Source of the DNA: Chitinophaga chungangae
GTDB lineage: Bacteria; Bacteroidota; Bacteroidia; Chitinophagales; Chitinophagaceae
Length of the DNA: 64,000 nt
Reading direction: 5' to 3'
NCBI RefSeq assembly: GCF_017742215.1
Contig: NZ_JAGHKP010000002.1
Coordinates: 1,088,737-1,152,736, forward strand
Shown here: piece after piece, positions 1-9,875 of the stretch
Position numbering within the stretch: the first letter of the stretch is position 1
Layout: the number at the start of each line of letters is the position of its first letter
Program-made: the position numbers and the translations under genes
Notes under the pieces: model-generated
The model's input: the letters and a program-made list of their open reading frames with translations, nothing else
Told to the model about the DNA's origin: nothing
Database searches by the model: none

Positions 1-1
1 C

Positions 2-2971
2 AATATCAACATCGCGCTGAAGGCAGACAGCCGGAAACTGGAAGACATTGTGGTAGTGGGTTACGGTAAACAGCGCAAGGCCAATCTTACCGGCGCCGTA
101 TCGACCGTAGACGTAAAACGCACGCTGGGATCGCGGCCTATTACCGACGTGGGGCGCGGGCTGCAGGGCGCGGTGCCGGGCCTTACCATCACCACCGCCA
201 GCGGCGACCTGGGGCGCAACCCCAACATCCGGCTGCGCGGCATGACGGGCTCGCTCAACACCGGCGCGGCCGGCGCGCAACCGCTGATATTGGTGGATAA
301 CGTGGAGGTTCCCAGCCTGCAGATGATCAACCCGCAAGACATTGAATCCGTATCCGTATTAAAAGACGCCGCCTCCGCTTCCATTTACGGAACGCGCGGC
401 GCATGGGGCGTGATACTCATCACCACCAAATCGGGCGCAAAAGGCGCACCCGCGGCCATCAATTATACCAACAACTTTTCCTGGAGCAAACCCACCGCCG
501 TGCCCGAGATCGCGGGGGCCGTGGAAGGGGCGGAAGCCGTGCTGCTCAACCGCCGCCGCTCTTCCAACAATCCCGCCGTCAATTCTTTCGGCGTATTGGG
601 CATGTATTTCGACGACATCGGCATCCAGAAAATGAAAGAATGGGAAGAAAAATACGCCGGGCAGGACCTTGGCGACGAAATGGTGCCCGGCCGCGACTTC
701 GAAATAAGGAACGGCAACTTCTACCCTTACCGCCCCTGGGATGCGAACGAACGGTACATGAAGAAGTACGCCTTCCAGCAGAAACACGATCTTTCCGTGG
801 CCGGTGGCGGCGATAAGACCAGCTATCATCTCGGGCTGGGATATCTCAGCCAGACGGGCATGCTCAAATTCAAAACAGACCGCTTCGACCGCTACAACGC
901 CACGCTCAGCATTAACACCGCCGTAAACAGCTGGCTGGATGTACGCGGCAAAATGATGCTGTCGCAGTCGAAACTCGAAACGCCTTTTTCTTTCTCCGCC
1001 ACACAACTCGGCCCATGGTATTATCTCTACCGCTGGCCGAAAGTATATCCTTACGGCACTTACCAGGGCAAACCGTTCCGCAGCGCCGTAACGGAAATGC
1101 AGCAGGCAAAAATGGACGAAGACAAAAGCACTTTCACGCGCGTGCAGGTGGGCGCTACGCTGAAACCCATGAAAGATCTGACCATCGATGTGGATTACAC
1201 ATATTCCAGCACTAACCAGCATATTCATTCCGTGGGCGGCGAAACCGGCGCGATCAACTTCTGGTTCGGCAATTTCAGCTATGTGCCCAATTACCAGGGT
1301 CCGGAATGGAACCGCGTAAAATATACTTCCAACTGGAACGATATGAACACCGGCCGCGCATTCGTCACTTACACGAAAAACCTCGGCGAACATCACCTCA
1401 AAGGCATCGTGGGCATGGACGTAGACCTGTTCCGCAACTGGTCGCAGGTGTCTGAAAGAAGGGGGTTGATAGACCCGAACCTCGGCGAGATCGGTTTGTC
1501 TACCGGCGACCAGTTCGTAAGCGGCAAACGTGGGCATTGGGCTACCAACGGGTATTTCGCGCGTATCAACTACGATTATAAAAATAAATTCCTGCTGGAA
1601 GTGAACGGCCGTTACGATGGTTCGTCCAAATTCCCGAAACACGACCAGTTCGGGTTTTTCCCCTCAGTGTCCGCTGGATATGTATTGACTGAAGAACATT
1701 TCATGGAGCTGACCAAACCTTTCCTGTCGTTCCTGAAACTGCGCGGCAGCTACGGCTCCATCGGCAACCAGAACGTAGGCGATGTAACGTTCCTTTCCGT
1801 GATGTCGTCCAGCACATCCAACTGGCTGATCGGCAATACGAACATGATCACGTTCAGCACGCCCAACCTCGTGCCACGCACGCTCACCTGGGAAACCATC
1901 TCGACGCTTGATTTCGGGGTAGACGCGCGTTTCCTCGACAACCGCCTCGGCGTCACTTTCGACTGGTACAACCGCACCACGCAGAACATGATCGGCGAAA
2001 CCGTGGGCCTGCCTGCTACGTTCGGCGGTTCCGCGCCGAAAGAGAATTTTGGTGAAATGCAAACGCGCGGCTGGGAACTGGCGGTGGATTACATGCATAC
2101 ATTCGACAACGGCATCCGGGTGACGGCGCTCGCCACGTTAAGCGATTTCCAGGAAGAGATCAGGCGTTTCGCCAGCGCCACCACCAACGTGTACCGCAAT
2201 TACCAGGGCCGCAAGATCGGCGAGATCTGGGGATATGTGACCGACAGGCTTTTCCAGGAAAGCGACTTCACCAAAGTGGGCGACAAATGGGAGCCGAAAG
2301 CCGGCATCCCCGACCAGGGCGCGCTTACGCAGGGCAGCTCGTGGTTCTACTACACGCCCGGCGACGTGAAATACAAAGACCTCAACGGCGACGGCCAGGT
2401 CAACTGGGGCTCCGAAACCACAGACGATCCCGGCGACCTGCGCGTGATCGGCAATTCCACCCCGCGTTACCAATACGGCATCAGGCTGGGCGCAAACTGG
2501 AAAGGCGTTGACCTCGGCGTGTTTTTCCAGGGCGTGGGCAAAAGAGAGCTTTGGCCTTCAGGCCCCATCTTCATCCCCGGCTTCAACGAAGCGGAAGCCT
2601 GGTACGAGCACCAGATGGACTACTGGACGCCCCAGCGCGCCGACGCGTTTTACCCGCGGCCGACGAACCACGACAAAAATGAAAGCAATAAAAATTTCTT
2701 CCGGCAGAGCCGTTATTTGCTGGATATGTCGTACCTGCGCCTGAAAAACGTAACGCTGGGCTACACGCTTCCCCCGGCCATCAGCCGCACGGCGCATATC
2801 AAATCCGCCAGGGTGTATGTAAGCGGTGAAAATTTACTCACATGGGATAACATGTCCGTGCCCATTGACCCGGAAATTGATTACACCGCCGAACAAACGG
2901 ACCGTTCCGCATTCGGCAGGGTTTACCCCTACCGCAAGGAATTTTCTTTTGGCCTTCAAATCACTTTCTAA
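2..2971 (+). CDS. SusC/RagA-family TonB-linked outer-membrane transporter (5' truncated by window edge)
   Basis: The frame is already open at base 2, so the gene starts upstream and only its last 989 or so residues are present. The visible part begins just before the TonB-receptor plug (EDIVVVGYGKQ, then IRLRGM, LILVDNVEV and SVLKDAASASIYGTRGAWGV), which is diagnostic of SusC. The rest is a long beta-barrel ending in an aromatic residue (FSFGLQITF). What is missing should be the signal peptide and the carboxypeptidase-D-regulatory-like N-terminal domain. SusC proteins form a TonB-powered outer-membrane pore that works with a SusD lid, and the SusD gene follows 19 bp downstream. The nagA gene after that suggests an amino-sugar-containing glycan as substrate, but that is inference because no glycoside hydrolase is visible. 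Confidence 0.96.
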   Translation, partial: NINIALKADSRKLEDIVVVGYGKQRKANLTGAVSTVDVKRTLGSRPITDVGRGLQGAVPGLTITTASGDLGRNPNIRLRGMTGSLNTGAAGAQPLILVDNVEVPSLQMINPQDIESVSVLKDAASASIYGTRGAWGVILITTKSGAKGAPAAINYTNNFSWSKPTAVPEIAGAVEGAEAVLLNRRRSSNNPAVNSFGVLGMYFDDIGIQKMKEWEEKYAGQDLGDEMVPGRDFEIRNGNFYPYRPWDANERYMKKYAFQQKHDLSVAGGGDKTSYHLGLGYLSQTGMLKFKTDRFDRYNATLSINTAVNSWLDVRGKMMLSQSKLETPFSFSATQLGPWYYLYRWPKVYPYGTYQGKPFRSAVTEMQQAKMDEDKSTFTRVQVGATLKPMKDLTIDVDYTYSSTNQHIHSVGGETGAINFWFGNFSYVPNYQGPEWNRVKYTSNWNDMNTGRAFVTYTKNLGEHHLKGIVGMDVDLFRNWSQVSERRGLIDPNLGEIGLSTGDQFVSGKRGHWATNGYFARINYDYKNKFLLEVNGRYDGSSKFPKHDQFGFFPSVSAGYVLTEEHFMELTKPFLSFLKLRGSYGSIGNQNVGDVTFLSVMSSSTSNWLIGNTNMITFSTPNLVPRTLTWETISTLDFGVDARFLDNRLGVTFDWYNRTTQNMIGETVGLPATFGGSAPKENFGEMQTRGWELAVDYMHTFDNGIRVTALATLSDFQEEIRRFASATTNVYRNYQGRKIGEIWGYVTDRLFQESDFTKVGDKWEPKAGIPDQGALTQGSSWFYYTPGDVKYKDLNGDGQVNWGSETTDDPGDLRVIGNSTPRYQYGIRLGANWKGVDLGVFFQGVGKRELWPSGPIFIPGFNEAEAWYEHQMDYWTPQRADAFYPRPTNHDKNESNKNFFRQSRYLLDMSYLRLKNVTLGYTLPPAISRTAHIKSARVYVSGENLLTWDNMSVPIDPEIDYTAEQTDRSAFGRVYPYRKEFSFGLQITF

Positions 2972-2990
2972 AGCGAAAAACCGACTGGTT

Positions 2991-4736
2991 ATGAAATCGA
3001 AAATATTCATCGTGATACTGCTGGCGGCGCTGGGCGCGGGGTGCAAAAAGGATTTCCTCACCCGCCTTCCGCTGGACCAGATGGAAGACGCCACGTACTG
3101 GACCAATGAAAACAACGTGCGCACTTTTTCATACGGCTTTTACCCGACCTATTTTCCCGGTTACGGCAGGTTGTTTGCCCTGGAGGTGTATTTTTTCTCC
3201 GGCCAGCCGCTCAACGACGATTTTGCGCCCACCGCGCCGGTAGCGTTTACCAAAAATATTCCCGCTTCCGCCACCAATACCGCCTGGAGTTTTACCAACG
3301 TGCGCAAAGCGAACATCATGCTGGAGCGCGTGCAAAGCATGAGCATGCTCGACGGGGCCACGCGTGCGCATTGGGCCGGCGTTGCCCGCTTTTTCAGGGC
3401 CATGGCCTATTACAAGCTGGTAAAAACTTACGGGGACGTGCAATGGTACGGTAAACCGCTGGAGGTGGAAGACGAGCGGCAGCTTTACAAACCGCGCGAC
3501 AGCAGAACGCTCGTGATGGACAGCGTGCTGCTGGACCTGCAATATGCCGCCGAAAATGTGCGCGACGCCGATGGAGAAAAAGGCCTGAACGTCACCAAAT
3601 GGGTGGTGATGGCCTTTATGAGCCGCATCATGCTGTTTGAAGGCACCTGGCAGAAGTACCACCAGCTGAGCGAAACCAAAAGCCGTGAATACCTCGAAGC
3701 CGCCAAATGGGCCGCCAACGAAGTGATCACCAAAGGCGGCTATTCGTTCTCGCACAGTTACCGCGAATCGTTTAATTCGGCGGACCTCGCCCCCAACAAG
3801 GAAATCATCATGTACCGGCGGTACGTGGCGGGCATGATCACACATTCACTGATGAGTTACAACAATAAAGAACCGCAAACCGGCCCCAACAAAAACCTGA
3901 TCGAAACGTACCTGTGTACGGACGGCCTGCCCATCGGCCTTTCCCCGTTGTACCAGGGAGACAAAACCATCGGCAACGTGCTGGCGAACCGGGACAGCCG
4001 CATGACGCACACCTTCAACCCCGAGCTTCGCCCGAACGGCTCGCGCACGCGCACGAACAATCTCGGCATCAGCACTTCCGGTTACTGCACCTGGAAATTC
4101 CTCGACGACGCGCTGCGCGAAGCGCCCACCGGCGAATCGAGCCTGAACGTATCGCATGCCCCGGTGATCCGCCTGGGCGAAGTGATGCTCAATTACGCCG
4201 AAGCCGCGGCCGAACTGGGCGGCCTTACACAGGAAGACCTGGACAAATCCATCAACAAACTGCGCGCCCGCACGGTAGGCAACGGCACGCCGCTGCCGGC
4301 TTTGCAGGTGATGGGCGGCGAGCCCGCGGTGAACGGCGCCGTGTATCACGATCCCGCGAAAGACCCCGGGGTGCCGTACATGATCTGGGAGATCCGCCGC
4401 GAGCGCCGCGTGGAATTTTGCATGGAAGGCGCCCGCTTCGATGATCTGCGCCGCTGGCACAAGCTGGATTACATGGACACGAAGGTTCACACCGACCTCA
4501 ACCGCGGCGCATGGATCAAACGCTCCGAATGGAACAAACCCAACCCTCCCGGCGGTTCCTGGCTGAACAACGTTACGCTCGAAGGGCCGGAGGAAGGATA
4601 TATAATTCCGTCGGTTTCGCCGCTGGCGGATCGCATTTATGACAACGATAAAGTATATTTGGAACCGGTACCGCAAGACCAGATCAAATTGTTCAAAGAC
4701 AAGAACGTGACCCTGTCGCAGAACAAAGGCTGGTAA
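2991..4736 (+). CDS. SusD/RagB-family nutrient-binding outer-membrane lipoprotein
   Basis: A 581-residue protein. The frame is open further upstream, but the ATG at 2991 gives a lipoprotein signal (MKSKIFIVILLAALGAGCKK) with the lipobox cysteine at residue 18, so I chose it. The TPR-rich SusD core follows (ARFFRAMAYYKLVKTYGDV; APVIRLGEVMLNYAEAAAELG; EIRRERRVEFCMEGARFDDLRRW). The tail, LEPVPQDQIKLFKDKN then LSQNKGW, matches the usual SusD ending. The protein should sit on the outer leaflet as the lid of the SusC pore encoded just upstream, probably co-transcribed. Length is normal for the family. Substrate cannot be read from the sequence. Confidence 0.96.
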   Translation: MKSKIFIVILLAALGAGCKKDFLTRLPLDQMEDATYWTNENNVRTFSYGFYPTYFPGYGRLFALEVYFFSGQPLNDDFAPTAPVAFTKNIPASATNTAWSFTNVRKANIMLERVQSMSMLDGATRAHWAGVARFFRAMAYYKLVKTYGDVQWYGKPLEVEDERQLYKPRDSRTLVMDSVLLDLQYAAENVRDADGEKGLNVTKWVVMAFMSRIMLFEGTWQKYHQLSETKSREYLEAAKWAANEVITKGGYSFSHSYRESFNSADLAPNKEIIMYRRYVAGMITHSLMSYNNKEPQTGPNKNLIETYLCTDGLPIGLSPLYQGDKTIGNVLANRDSRMTHTFNPELRPNGSRTRTNNLGISTSGYCTWKFLDDALREAPTGESSLNVSHAPVIRLGEVMLNYAEAAAELGGLTQEDLDKSINKLRARTVGNGTPLPALQVMGGEPAVNGAVYHDPAKDPGVPYMIWEIRRERRVEFCMEGARFDDLRRWHKLDYMDTKVHTDLNRGAWIKRSEWNKPNPPGGSWLNNVTLEGPEEGYIIPSVSPLADRIYDNDKVYLEPVPQDQIKLFKDKNVTLSQNKGW

Positions 4737-4750
4737 TTCCAAATAAACAA

Positions 4751-5866
4751 ATGATCAGTATGCTTACAGCGCTCACCCATGCAGTGATTTACACCGGCAA
4801 AGAAGAACTCAAAGGAAAGGCATTATTACTGGAGAATGGCATTGTAAAGGGGTGGACGGACGAGCAAAACATACCATCGGATTTTCATATCATCAACCAG
4901 AACGGCCGGCGCATCGCGCCCGGATTATTGGACCTGCAGATATACGGAGGAGGCGGCCTGTTGTTTGCCGACAGCCCCTCCTCCGCTGCTTTGAAAACCA
5001 TTTCGGACGCATTGCTGAAAACCGGCACCACGGGTTTCCTGCTCACCCTCGCCACCAATGAAATGAGCGTGTTCGAAAAGGCGATAGACACGGTGAGGGA
5101 CCATCCGCATCCTGCCTTGCTGGGCCTGCATCTCGAAGGGCCTTACATCAACCCCGTGAAACGGGGCGCGCACATTGCGTCGTGTATCAAAAGACCTACG
5201 CTGGAAGAAGTAAAAAACCTGCTGGACAGGGCGCAGGGCGCCATTAAAATGATGACGCTGGCGCCGGAAATGTGCGATCCCGCGGTGATCGACCTGTTGC
5301 TTGCCAACCAGGTGATCGTTTCTGCGGGCCATAGCAACGCTACTTTTTCCGAAGCGGCAGACGGCTTTAAAAGGGGCATTCAAACCGCCACGCATCTTTT
5401 CAACGCCATGAGCCCCTTCCATCACCGCGACACCGGTTTGCCCGGCGCGGTATACCAGAACCACACCGCGTACGCCAGCATTATTCCGGACGGTATTCAC
5501 GTGAGCTACGAAGCGTTGTCCGTTTCCAAAAAACTGATGGGCGAGCGGCTGTTCATCATTACCGATGCCGTAGAAGCCAGCAACGGCGCATACACCCACG
5601 TATTTACCGGCGACCGTTATACTTTGCCTGACGGCACTTTGTCCGGCTCCGCGCTCACCCAGCTGCGGGGCGTGGCAAACTGCGAAAAATACGCCGGCAT
5701 CAGCCTCCCGGAGGCCCTGCGCATGGCTTCCACCTATCCCGCACGATTGATCGGCCACCCCGAGAGAGGCGTTATTGCGCCGGGGCAGCCTGCTTACCTC
5801 ACTATCTTCGACGATCAGTTCAAGCCCCAGGGCACCTACATCAAAGGCGAATTTTTTGAGGGGTAG
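4751..5866 (+). CDS. nagA: N-acetylglucosamine-6-phosphate deacetylase
   Basis: A 371-residue amidohydrolase that removes the acetyl group from GlcNAc-6-phosphate to give glucosamine-6-phosphate and acetate in the cytoplasm. Family hallmarks are in order: GLLDLQIYGGGG (about 58-69), HLEGPYINPVKRGAH with the metal-ligand Glu at about 129, AGHS (His194), THLFNAMSPFHHRDTGLPGA (His215), DGIH (His250) and the catalytic Asp in IITDAVEAS (about 272). It lies 14 bp after susD on the same strand, so it is probably in the same operon, and it points to an amino sugar as the imported ligand. A second ATG at 4760 is an alternative start. The gene ends 3 bp from the convergent RDD gene, with no room for a separate terminator. 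Confidence 0.95.
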   Translation: MISMLTALTHAVIYTGKEELKGKALLLENGIVKGWTDEQNIPSDFHIINQNGRRIAPGLLDLQIYGGGGLLFADSPSSAALKTISDALLKTGTTGFLLTLATNEMSVFEKAIDTVRDHPHPALLGLHLEGPYINPVKRGAHIASCIKRPTLEEVKNLLDRAQGAIKMMTLAPEMCDPAVIDLLLANQVIVSAGHSNATFSEAADGFKRGIQTATHLFNAMSPFHHRDTGLPGAVYQNHTAYASIIPDGIHVSYEALSVSKKLMGERLFIITDAVEASNGAYTHVFTGDRYTLPDGTLSGSALTQLRGVANCEKYAGISLPEALRMASTYPARLIGHPERGVIAPGQPAYLTIFDDQFKPQGTYIKGEFFEG

Positions 5867-5869
5867 ATT

Positions 5870-6649
5870 TTATTTTCTCGTCACCAGGTAATTGTAATCG
5901 TTCAGCAGGGTTTCCAGGAAAGGAATGGCTTCCATATCGGTTTCTATATGCAACACTTCTTTGATCCTCAACGAAATACGTTCCGCCATCGAGGGGTCGC
6001 CGGTGCGGGCCACGGTATCGAGCACGGTTTTGATCTTGCTCAGGTCGCGGTCGCTCAGCCGCAGGATCTGTGAAAACTGGGGCGTATAATCGGGCTGATG
6101 CACCTCGCGGAAGATCGTGTCCTGGATGGTATGCCTTTCTTTCGTTCTCACCAGGATGGTACCGGCCGCCAGATCGCCCAGCCGCTGGTTGTAGGGGTTT
6201 CTGAGCACCACTACCACGGGCACGATGCCCATCAGCAGGATGATCATGGCGCCCCAGGCGTCGCTCAGGCCGGCCAGCGCAAAAACGCACAAGAGCGTGA
6301 ACAGCGGCGATTCCACCAACCGGAACATCCAGCGGAGCACGATCTGGCTGGCGCTGGGCACATTTCCCATCAGGCTCACCACCCGGATGTCCATCACCCG
6401 TTTGCCCAGGCTCTGCCCTTTCATGGCCAGCTCCGAGATCAGGTAATAAAAAACGATAGGCGCCCCGATGAAGATGGTCACCGCAAAATACCCCTCCGCC
6501 CCGATCTTACCCAGGAAAAGGGACATCAGCAGGAGGTATGCCCCCCTGATCAGCAAGTCTATCAGGTAAGCTACCGCCCGGCGCCCGAGGTCGGCGGCTT
6601 CAAATTCCAGGTCGATGTTAAATACGGTAGGTATTTTGATAATAGGCAT
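5870..6649 (-). CDS. RDD-family integral membrane protein
   Basis: A 259-residue protein with an RDD domain: FEAADLGRRAVAYLIDLLIRGAYLLL near the N-terminus, then hydrophobic segments and KGQSLGKRVMDIRVV, which is typical of the family. The ATG at 6649 is preferred to an in-frame TTG at 6655. The C-terminal third is soluble and helical. RDD proteins have no single established function; some take part in ion transport or membrane-protein assembly. The gene is divergent from the SpoIIM/DUF4129/DUF4350/MoxR/DUF58 operon starting at 6707. That pairing recurs in Bacteroidota, so the protein probably works with that set. Confidence 0.88.
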   Translation of the reverse strand: MPIIKIPTVFNIDLEFEAADLGRRAVAYLIDLLIRGAYLLLMSLFLGKIGAEGYFAVTIFIGAPIVFYYLISELAMKGQSLGKRVMDIRVVSLMGNVPSASQIVLRWMFRLVESPLFTLLCVFALAGLSDAWGAMIILLMGIVPVVVVLRNPYNQRLGDLAAGTILVRTKERHTIQDTIFREVHQPDYTPQFSQILRLSDRDLSKIKTVLDTVARTGDPSMAERISLRIKEVLHIETDMEAIPFLETLLNDYNYLVTRK

Positions 6650-6706
6650 AACCAAAATTAAAATTTATTATATTTCCACTCCAGTAATTTTTAGGACCCG
6701 TACCGC

Positions 6707-7693
6707 ATGAGAGAATCTTCATTTATTAAACGGAACCTTGACCGGTGGACAAAGATCCGTGAGCAACCCACCGACGACCCGGATGTGATGGCGGAACGCT
6801 TTACTTCCCTGCTTGACGATCTTGCTTACGCCAAAACTTTTTACAGTCACAGCAAGGTTACCCACTACATCAACGGTATGGCGTCCGGCATTTTTCAGCG
6901 CATTTACCGCAATCATACCGGCGATAAAGGCCGCATCGGCAACTTTTTTTATTACGTGCTGCCGCTGATCATCCGCAAACATCACCGGCTCTTCTTGTTC
7001 ACGTTCTGTTATTTCCTGTTGTTCTGCATCATCGGCGCGTTTTCCGCCGCGCACGACGAAACTTTCGTGCGGGGCGTGCTGGGCGACGGCTATGTGAATA
7101 TGACGGAGGAGAACATTGCCAACGGCGACCCCTTCGGCGTGTACAAAAACGAGAACGAATGGCAGATGTGGGCGCGGATCGCGATCAATAACATCAGGGT
7201 GAGCCTGATCTGTTTTATCTGGGGCATCGCCTGCTCGGTGGGCACGCTGTGGATACTGTTCTCCAACGGCATCATGCTCGGCTCTTTCCAGTATTTCTTT
7301 TTCTCGAAAGGACTGGGATGGGCTTCCGTACTGGTGATTTGGATACACGGCACGCTGGAGATATCTTCCATCATCATCGCCGGCACCGCGGGCATGATCA
7401 TGGGCAACAGCCTGCTTTTCCCCGGCACGCATACGCGGGTGGAATCGCTGAAACGCGGCGCCATGGAAGGTTTGAAAGTCACCGTAGCGCTCGTTCCCAT
7501 TTTTATCGTAGCCGCTTTCCTCGAAAGTTTCGTGACGCGGCACACCAGCATGCCTATCGCACTCAGCATCAGCATACTCATTATTTCCGCCGCGTTCATC
7601 GCCTGGTATTTTGTAGTGTATCCCATCAAAGTGCAGCAAAAAGGCTACCGCCTCGACCTGGACGGCAAACTTTTAAAACCGGGCGCAGCATGA
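6707..7693 (+). CDS. Stage II sporulation protein M (SpoIIM/DUF95)-family membrane protein
   Basis: A 328-residue multi-pass membrane protein. A soluble N-terminal part (MRESSFIKRNLDRWTKIREQ) is followed by five or more hydrophobic segments, and WILFSNGIMLGSFQYFFFSKG and WIHGTLEISSIIIAGTAGM are typical of SpoIIM/DUF95. This organism is not a spore former by lineage, and the family is widespread outside sporulators, so the name is historical. It is the first gene of a five-gene operon in which the next start codon overlaps its stop (ATGA at 7690-7693). Its role in the operon is unknown; a membrane partner for the MoxR ATPase is plausible. Confidence 0.88.
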   Translation: MRESSFIKRNLDRWTKIREQPTDDPDVMAERFTSLLDDLAYAKTFYSHSKVTHYINGMASGIFQRIYRNHTGDKGRIGNFFYYVLPLIIRKHHRLFLFTFCYFLLFCIIGAFSAAHDETFVRGVLGDGYVNMTEENIANGDPFGVYKNENEWQMWARIAINNIRVSLICFIWGIACSVGTLWILFSNGIMLGSFQYFFFSKGLGWASVLVIWIHGTLEISSIIIAGTAGMIMGNSLLFPGTHTRVESLKRGAMEGLKVTVALVPIFIVAAFLESFVTRHTSMPIALSISILIISAAFIAWYFVVYPIKVQQKGYRLDLDGKLLKPGAA

Positions 7694-8643
7694 AACGTTG
7701 GAAATATTTGATATTGCCCGCGCTTTTCTGCCTGAGCCTTCACGCCGCGGCGCAGGATCAAAAAGAAAAGAACAAGGATTTCGATGAAATGGAATGGCGC
7801 GTGCTCGATTCAACGGAAGAAGACAGTGACGAAGAAGCAAACCCCGAAGAAGTTTTTGCCGATTCCGTGCTGACGGCTGAAGTGGATACCACGCCTTTCA
7901 CCGATGAAACGGCGGCGGAAGACAGCGAAGAAACCGAAGACCACCGCAGCGTAGAGCACAAGATCCGCAGCGGCGCAATTCCTTATTCGCGTTGGGACAA
8001 TCAGCGCCTGGGCGACTGGAGCGAAAGCGGGCAGGTGCGGCTCACCATCCGCAAGCCCGCCGCGGGAGACCTGGCGGAACTGCGGGAAATGAGCGCGCTT
8101 AATTATGATAAAGACGAAAATCCTGTGAAAGCCTCCGGATCTTCCCCCTGGCTGCGCTCGTTGGGCGCCTGGGTAAGGGCCAACCGGAGCGCTCTCCTGT
8201 GGTCTTTTTATATTTCCCTGGGCGCGTTGCTGGTGATGGTACTGGTGCTTTTTATCAGGAAAAACGATATTTCGTTCCGCTGGTCTTCCGGCAGCCGGCG
8301 CTATGGCGACTTTAACACCGTGGCCGAGGAAGGGCCCCTGAATTATGAAGCGCTGGCCGCTTCGGCCGCCGCGGAAGGGCGGTTGAGAGACGCCGTGCGG
8401 TTCAGGTACCTGCACACATTGCAGCTGCTGGAAGCGCGGCAGCTGATCGCGCCGGGGAAAGACAAAACCAACATGGATTTCCTGCGGGAATTGTCGCGCA
8501 CCGCATTTCACAAACCTTTCGCCGCATTAACGCTGCATTATGAGTACATCTGGTACGGAAAACTCCCGCTCAGCAACGGGCAATTCTCCCACCTGGACGA
8601 TCAGTTTGCCGCCTTTACTCAATCCATAAAGCAATATCCGTGA
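7690..8643 (+). CDS. DUF4129 domain-containing membrane protein
   Basis: A 317-residue protein. The frame extends upstream inside the SpoIIM gene, but the ATG at 7690 overlaps the SpoIIM stop by 4 bp and begins a clean signal peptide (MKRWKYLILPALFCLSLHAAAQ). The periplasmic part is strongly acidic and is followed by one membrane helix (LLWSFYISLGALLVMVLVLF). The cytoplasmic C-terminus has the DUF4129 pattern: YEALAASAAAEGRLRDAVRFRYLHTLQLLE, then TNMDFLRELSR and HYEYIWYGKLPLSNGQF. DUF4129 proteins are regular members of MoxR/DUF58 operons and lack an assigned biochemical role. Confidence 0.85.
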   Translation: MKRWKYLILPALFCLSLHAAAQDQKEKNKDFDEMEWRVLDSTEEDSDEEANPEEVFADSVLTAEVDTTPFTDETAAEDSEETEDHRSVEHKIRSGAIPYSRWDNQRLGDWSESGQVRLTIRKPAAGDLAELREMSALNYDKDENPVKASGSSPWLRSLGAWVRANRSALLWSFYISLGALLVMVLVLFIRKNDISFRWSSGSRRYGDFNTVAEEGPLNYEALAASAAAEGRLRDAVRFRYLHTLQLLEARQLIAPGKDKTNMDFLRELSRTAFHKPFAALTLHYEYIWYGKLPLSNGQFSHLDDQFAAFTQSIKQYP

Positions 8644-9875
8644 GAACCGGCATCATCATAAGCATTTCCGTGATCATCACCGTGCTCGCCGTGCTGTTGT
8701 GGATCGGCGTGGCCACGAAGATTGACGGCGGCCGGCAATCGCAAAGCAGGCTTAACCGGGGGTACGTTACTTACAGCAGCCGCGACAAAGCGCCGTTCGG
8801 CAGTTACGTGCCTTACAAGCTGATGCAGCAGTTTTTTAAAGACGCCAAACCGAAAACGGCCACCCGGCCTTTCGTAAAAACATACCAGAAAACCAGCGAC
8901 CTGCAGCTGCAGAACGCGGTGTACATCATCGTGGCCAGGCGGATGTGGCTCACTGAAGCGGACGCGGAAGCGATGGCGGAATTTGTATCCGCCGGCAACA
9001 AACTTTTCCTCGCCGTGGAAGAAACGGATTCCCTGCTGGAGACCACGTTCGGATTCAAGGTAAAGACCGGAAGCTTCATACAACATCCCACCACCGTCAC
9101 CCAGCATTTTTCCAACCCGAACTTCGGGGCGGATACCACGTTCACCGCACCGCGGGGCATCCAGCTGAACAATTCCCTCGCCGCGCCCGATTCGGGCATC
9201 ATCACGGCGCTGGGCACCAATAAAGACCATCTGCCGAACTTCTTCAGGGTGCCTTACGGCAACGGGCAGGTGTACGTGATGCTGAACCCGATGACCTGGA
9301 CCAATTATTTCCTGATGAAAAACGACAACATCAGGGCGCTGGAACTGCAAATGGCCTATCTGCCGGAATATCCGTCCAGCGTGTATTGGGACGAGTTCTA
9401 CAAACACCAGGACGGCCCGCAGCAAGGCGATTTTTCCAACTGGCAGGTACTGATGCGGCATCCTTCGCTGCGCTGGGCGTTGATCCTCGCCGTGGTGCTG
9501 CTGTTGCTGTACGTATTGTTCGAAGGTAAACGCAGGCAACGGCTTATTCCACCCAAACCCGCACTGGCCAACAATTCGCTGGATTTCGCGGAAACGCTCG
9601 GGCGGCTGTATTACCTGCATCACAACAACGCTAACCTCGCCAACAAAATGACGACGCACCTGATGGACTACATCCGGCAGAACTATTACCTGAACACCAG
9701 CGCCGTCAATGCCGAATTTATTACGGCGCTGTCGCGCAAAAGCGGCCATACGCGCGAATCGGTGGAAAGGCTGCTGACCATGGCGGGACAGGTGCGGCTG
9801 GCGGACAGCATCAGCGACGAACAATTGCAAGACTATTATAACAGCATCTATCAATTCTATTTAAAAGCGAACTAA
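8640..9875 (+). CDS. DUF4350 domain-containing membrane protein
   Basis: A 411-residue protein starting with GTG at 8640 that overlaps the upstream TGA (GTGA), so it is probably translationally coupled. It has an N-terminal membrane anchor (IIISISVIITVLAVLLWIGV), then a DUF4350-type alpha/beta domain (GSYVPYKLMQQFF; VYIIVARRMWLTEADAEAMAEFVSAGNKLFLAVEE; IPYGNGQVYVMLNP-like region), a second membrane helix (WALILAVVLLLLYVLFEG) and a helical C-terminal domain of about 120 residues. The DUF4350 part resembles glutamine-amidotransferase-like folds but shows no recognisable catalytic Cys motif. The stop shares a base with the moxR start (TAATG). Confidence 0.84.
   Translation: MRTGIIISISVIITVLAVLLWIGVATKIDGGRQSQSRLNRGYVTYSSRDKAPFGSYVPYKLMQQFFKDAKPKTATRPFVKTYQKTSDLQLQNAVYIIVARRMWLTEADAEAMAEFVSAGNKLFLAVEETDSLLETTFGFKVKTGSFIQHPTTVTQHFSNPNFGADTTFTAPRGIQLNNSLAAPDSGIITALGTNKDHLPNFFRVPYGNGQVYVMLNPMTWTNYFLMKNDNIRALELQMAYLPEYPSSVYWDEFYKHQDGPQQGDFSNWQVLMRHPSLRWALILAVVLLLLYVLFEGKRRQRLIPPKPALANNSLDFAETLGRLYYLHHNNANLANKMTTHLMDYIRQNYYLNTSAVNAEFITALSRKSGHTRESVERLLTMAGQVRLADSISDEQLQDYYNSIYQFYLKAN

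Noticed and set aside
359-1642. 427-residue open frame antisense to susC
   Set aside because: Shadow of a strongly biased coding frame; the composition is rich in His, Val, Phe and Ala with no domain, and the plus-strand SusC is certain.
6707-7693. Sporulation role for the SpoIIM-like gene
   Set aside because: The family occurs widely in non-spore-formers and here belongs to a MoxR/DUF58 operon.
8619-9854. 411-residue minus-strand frame opposite the DUF4350 gene
   Set aside because: Antisense shadow with no domain; the plus frame is coupled to its neighbours and has two clear membrane helices.
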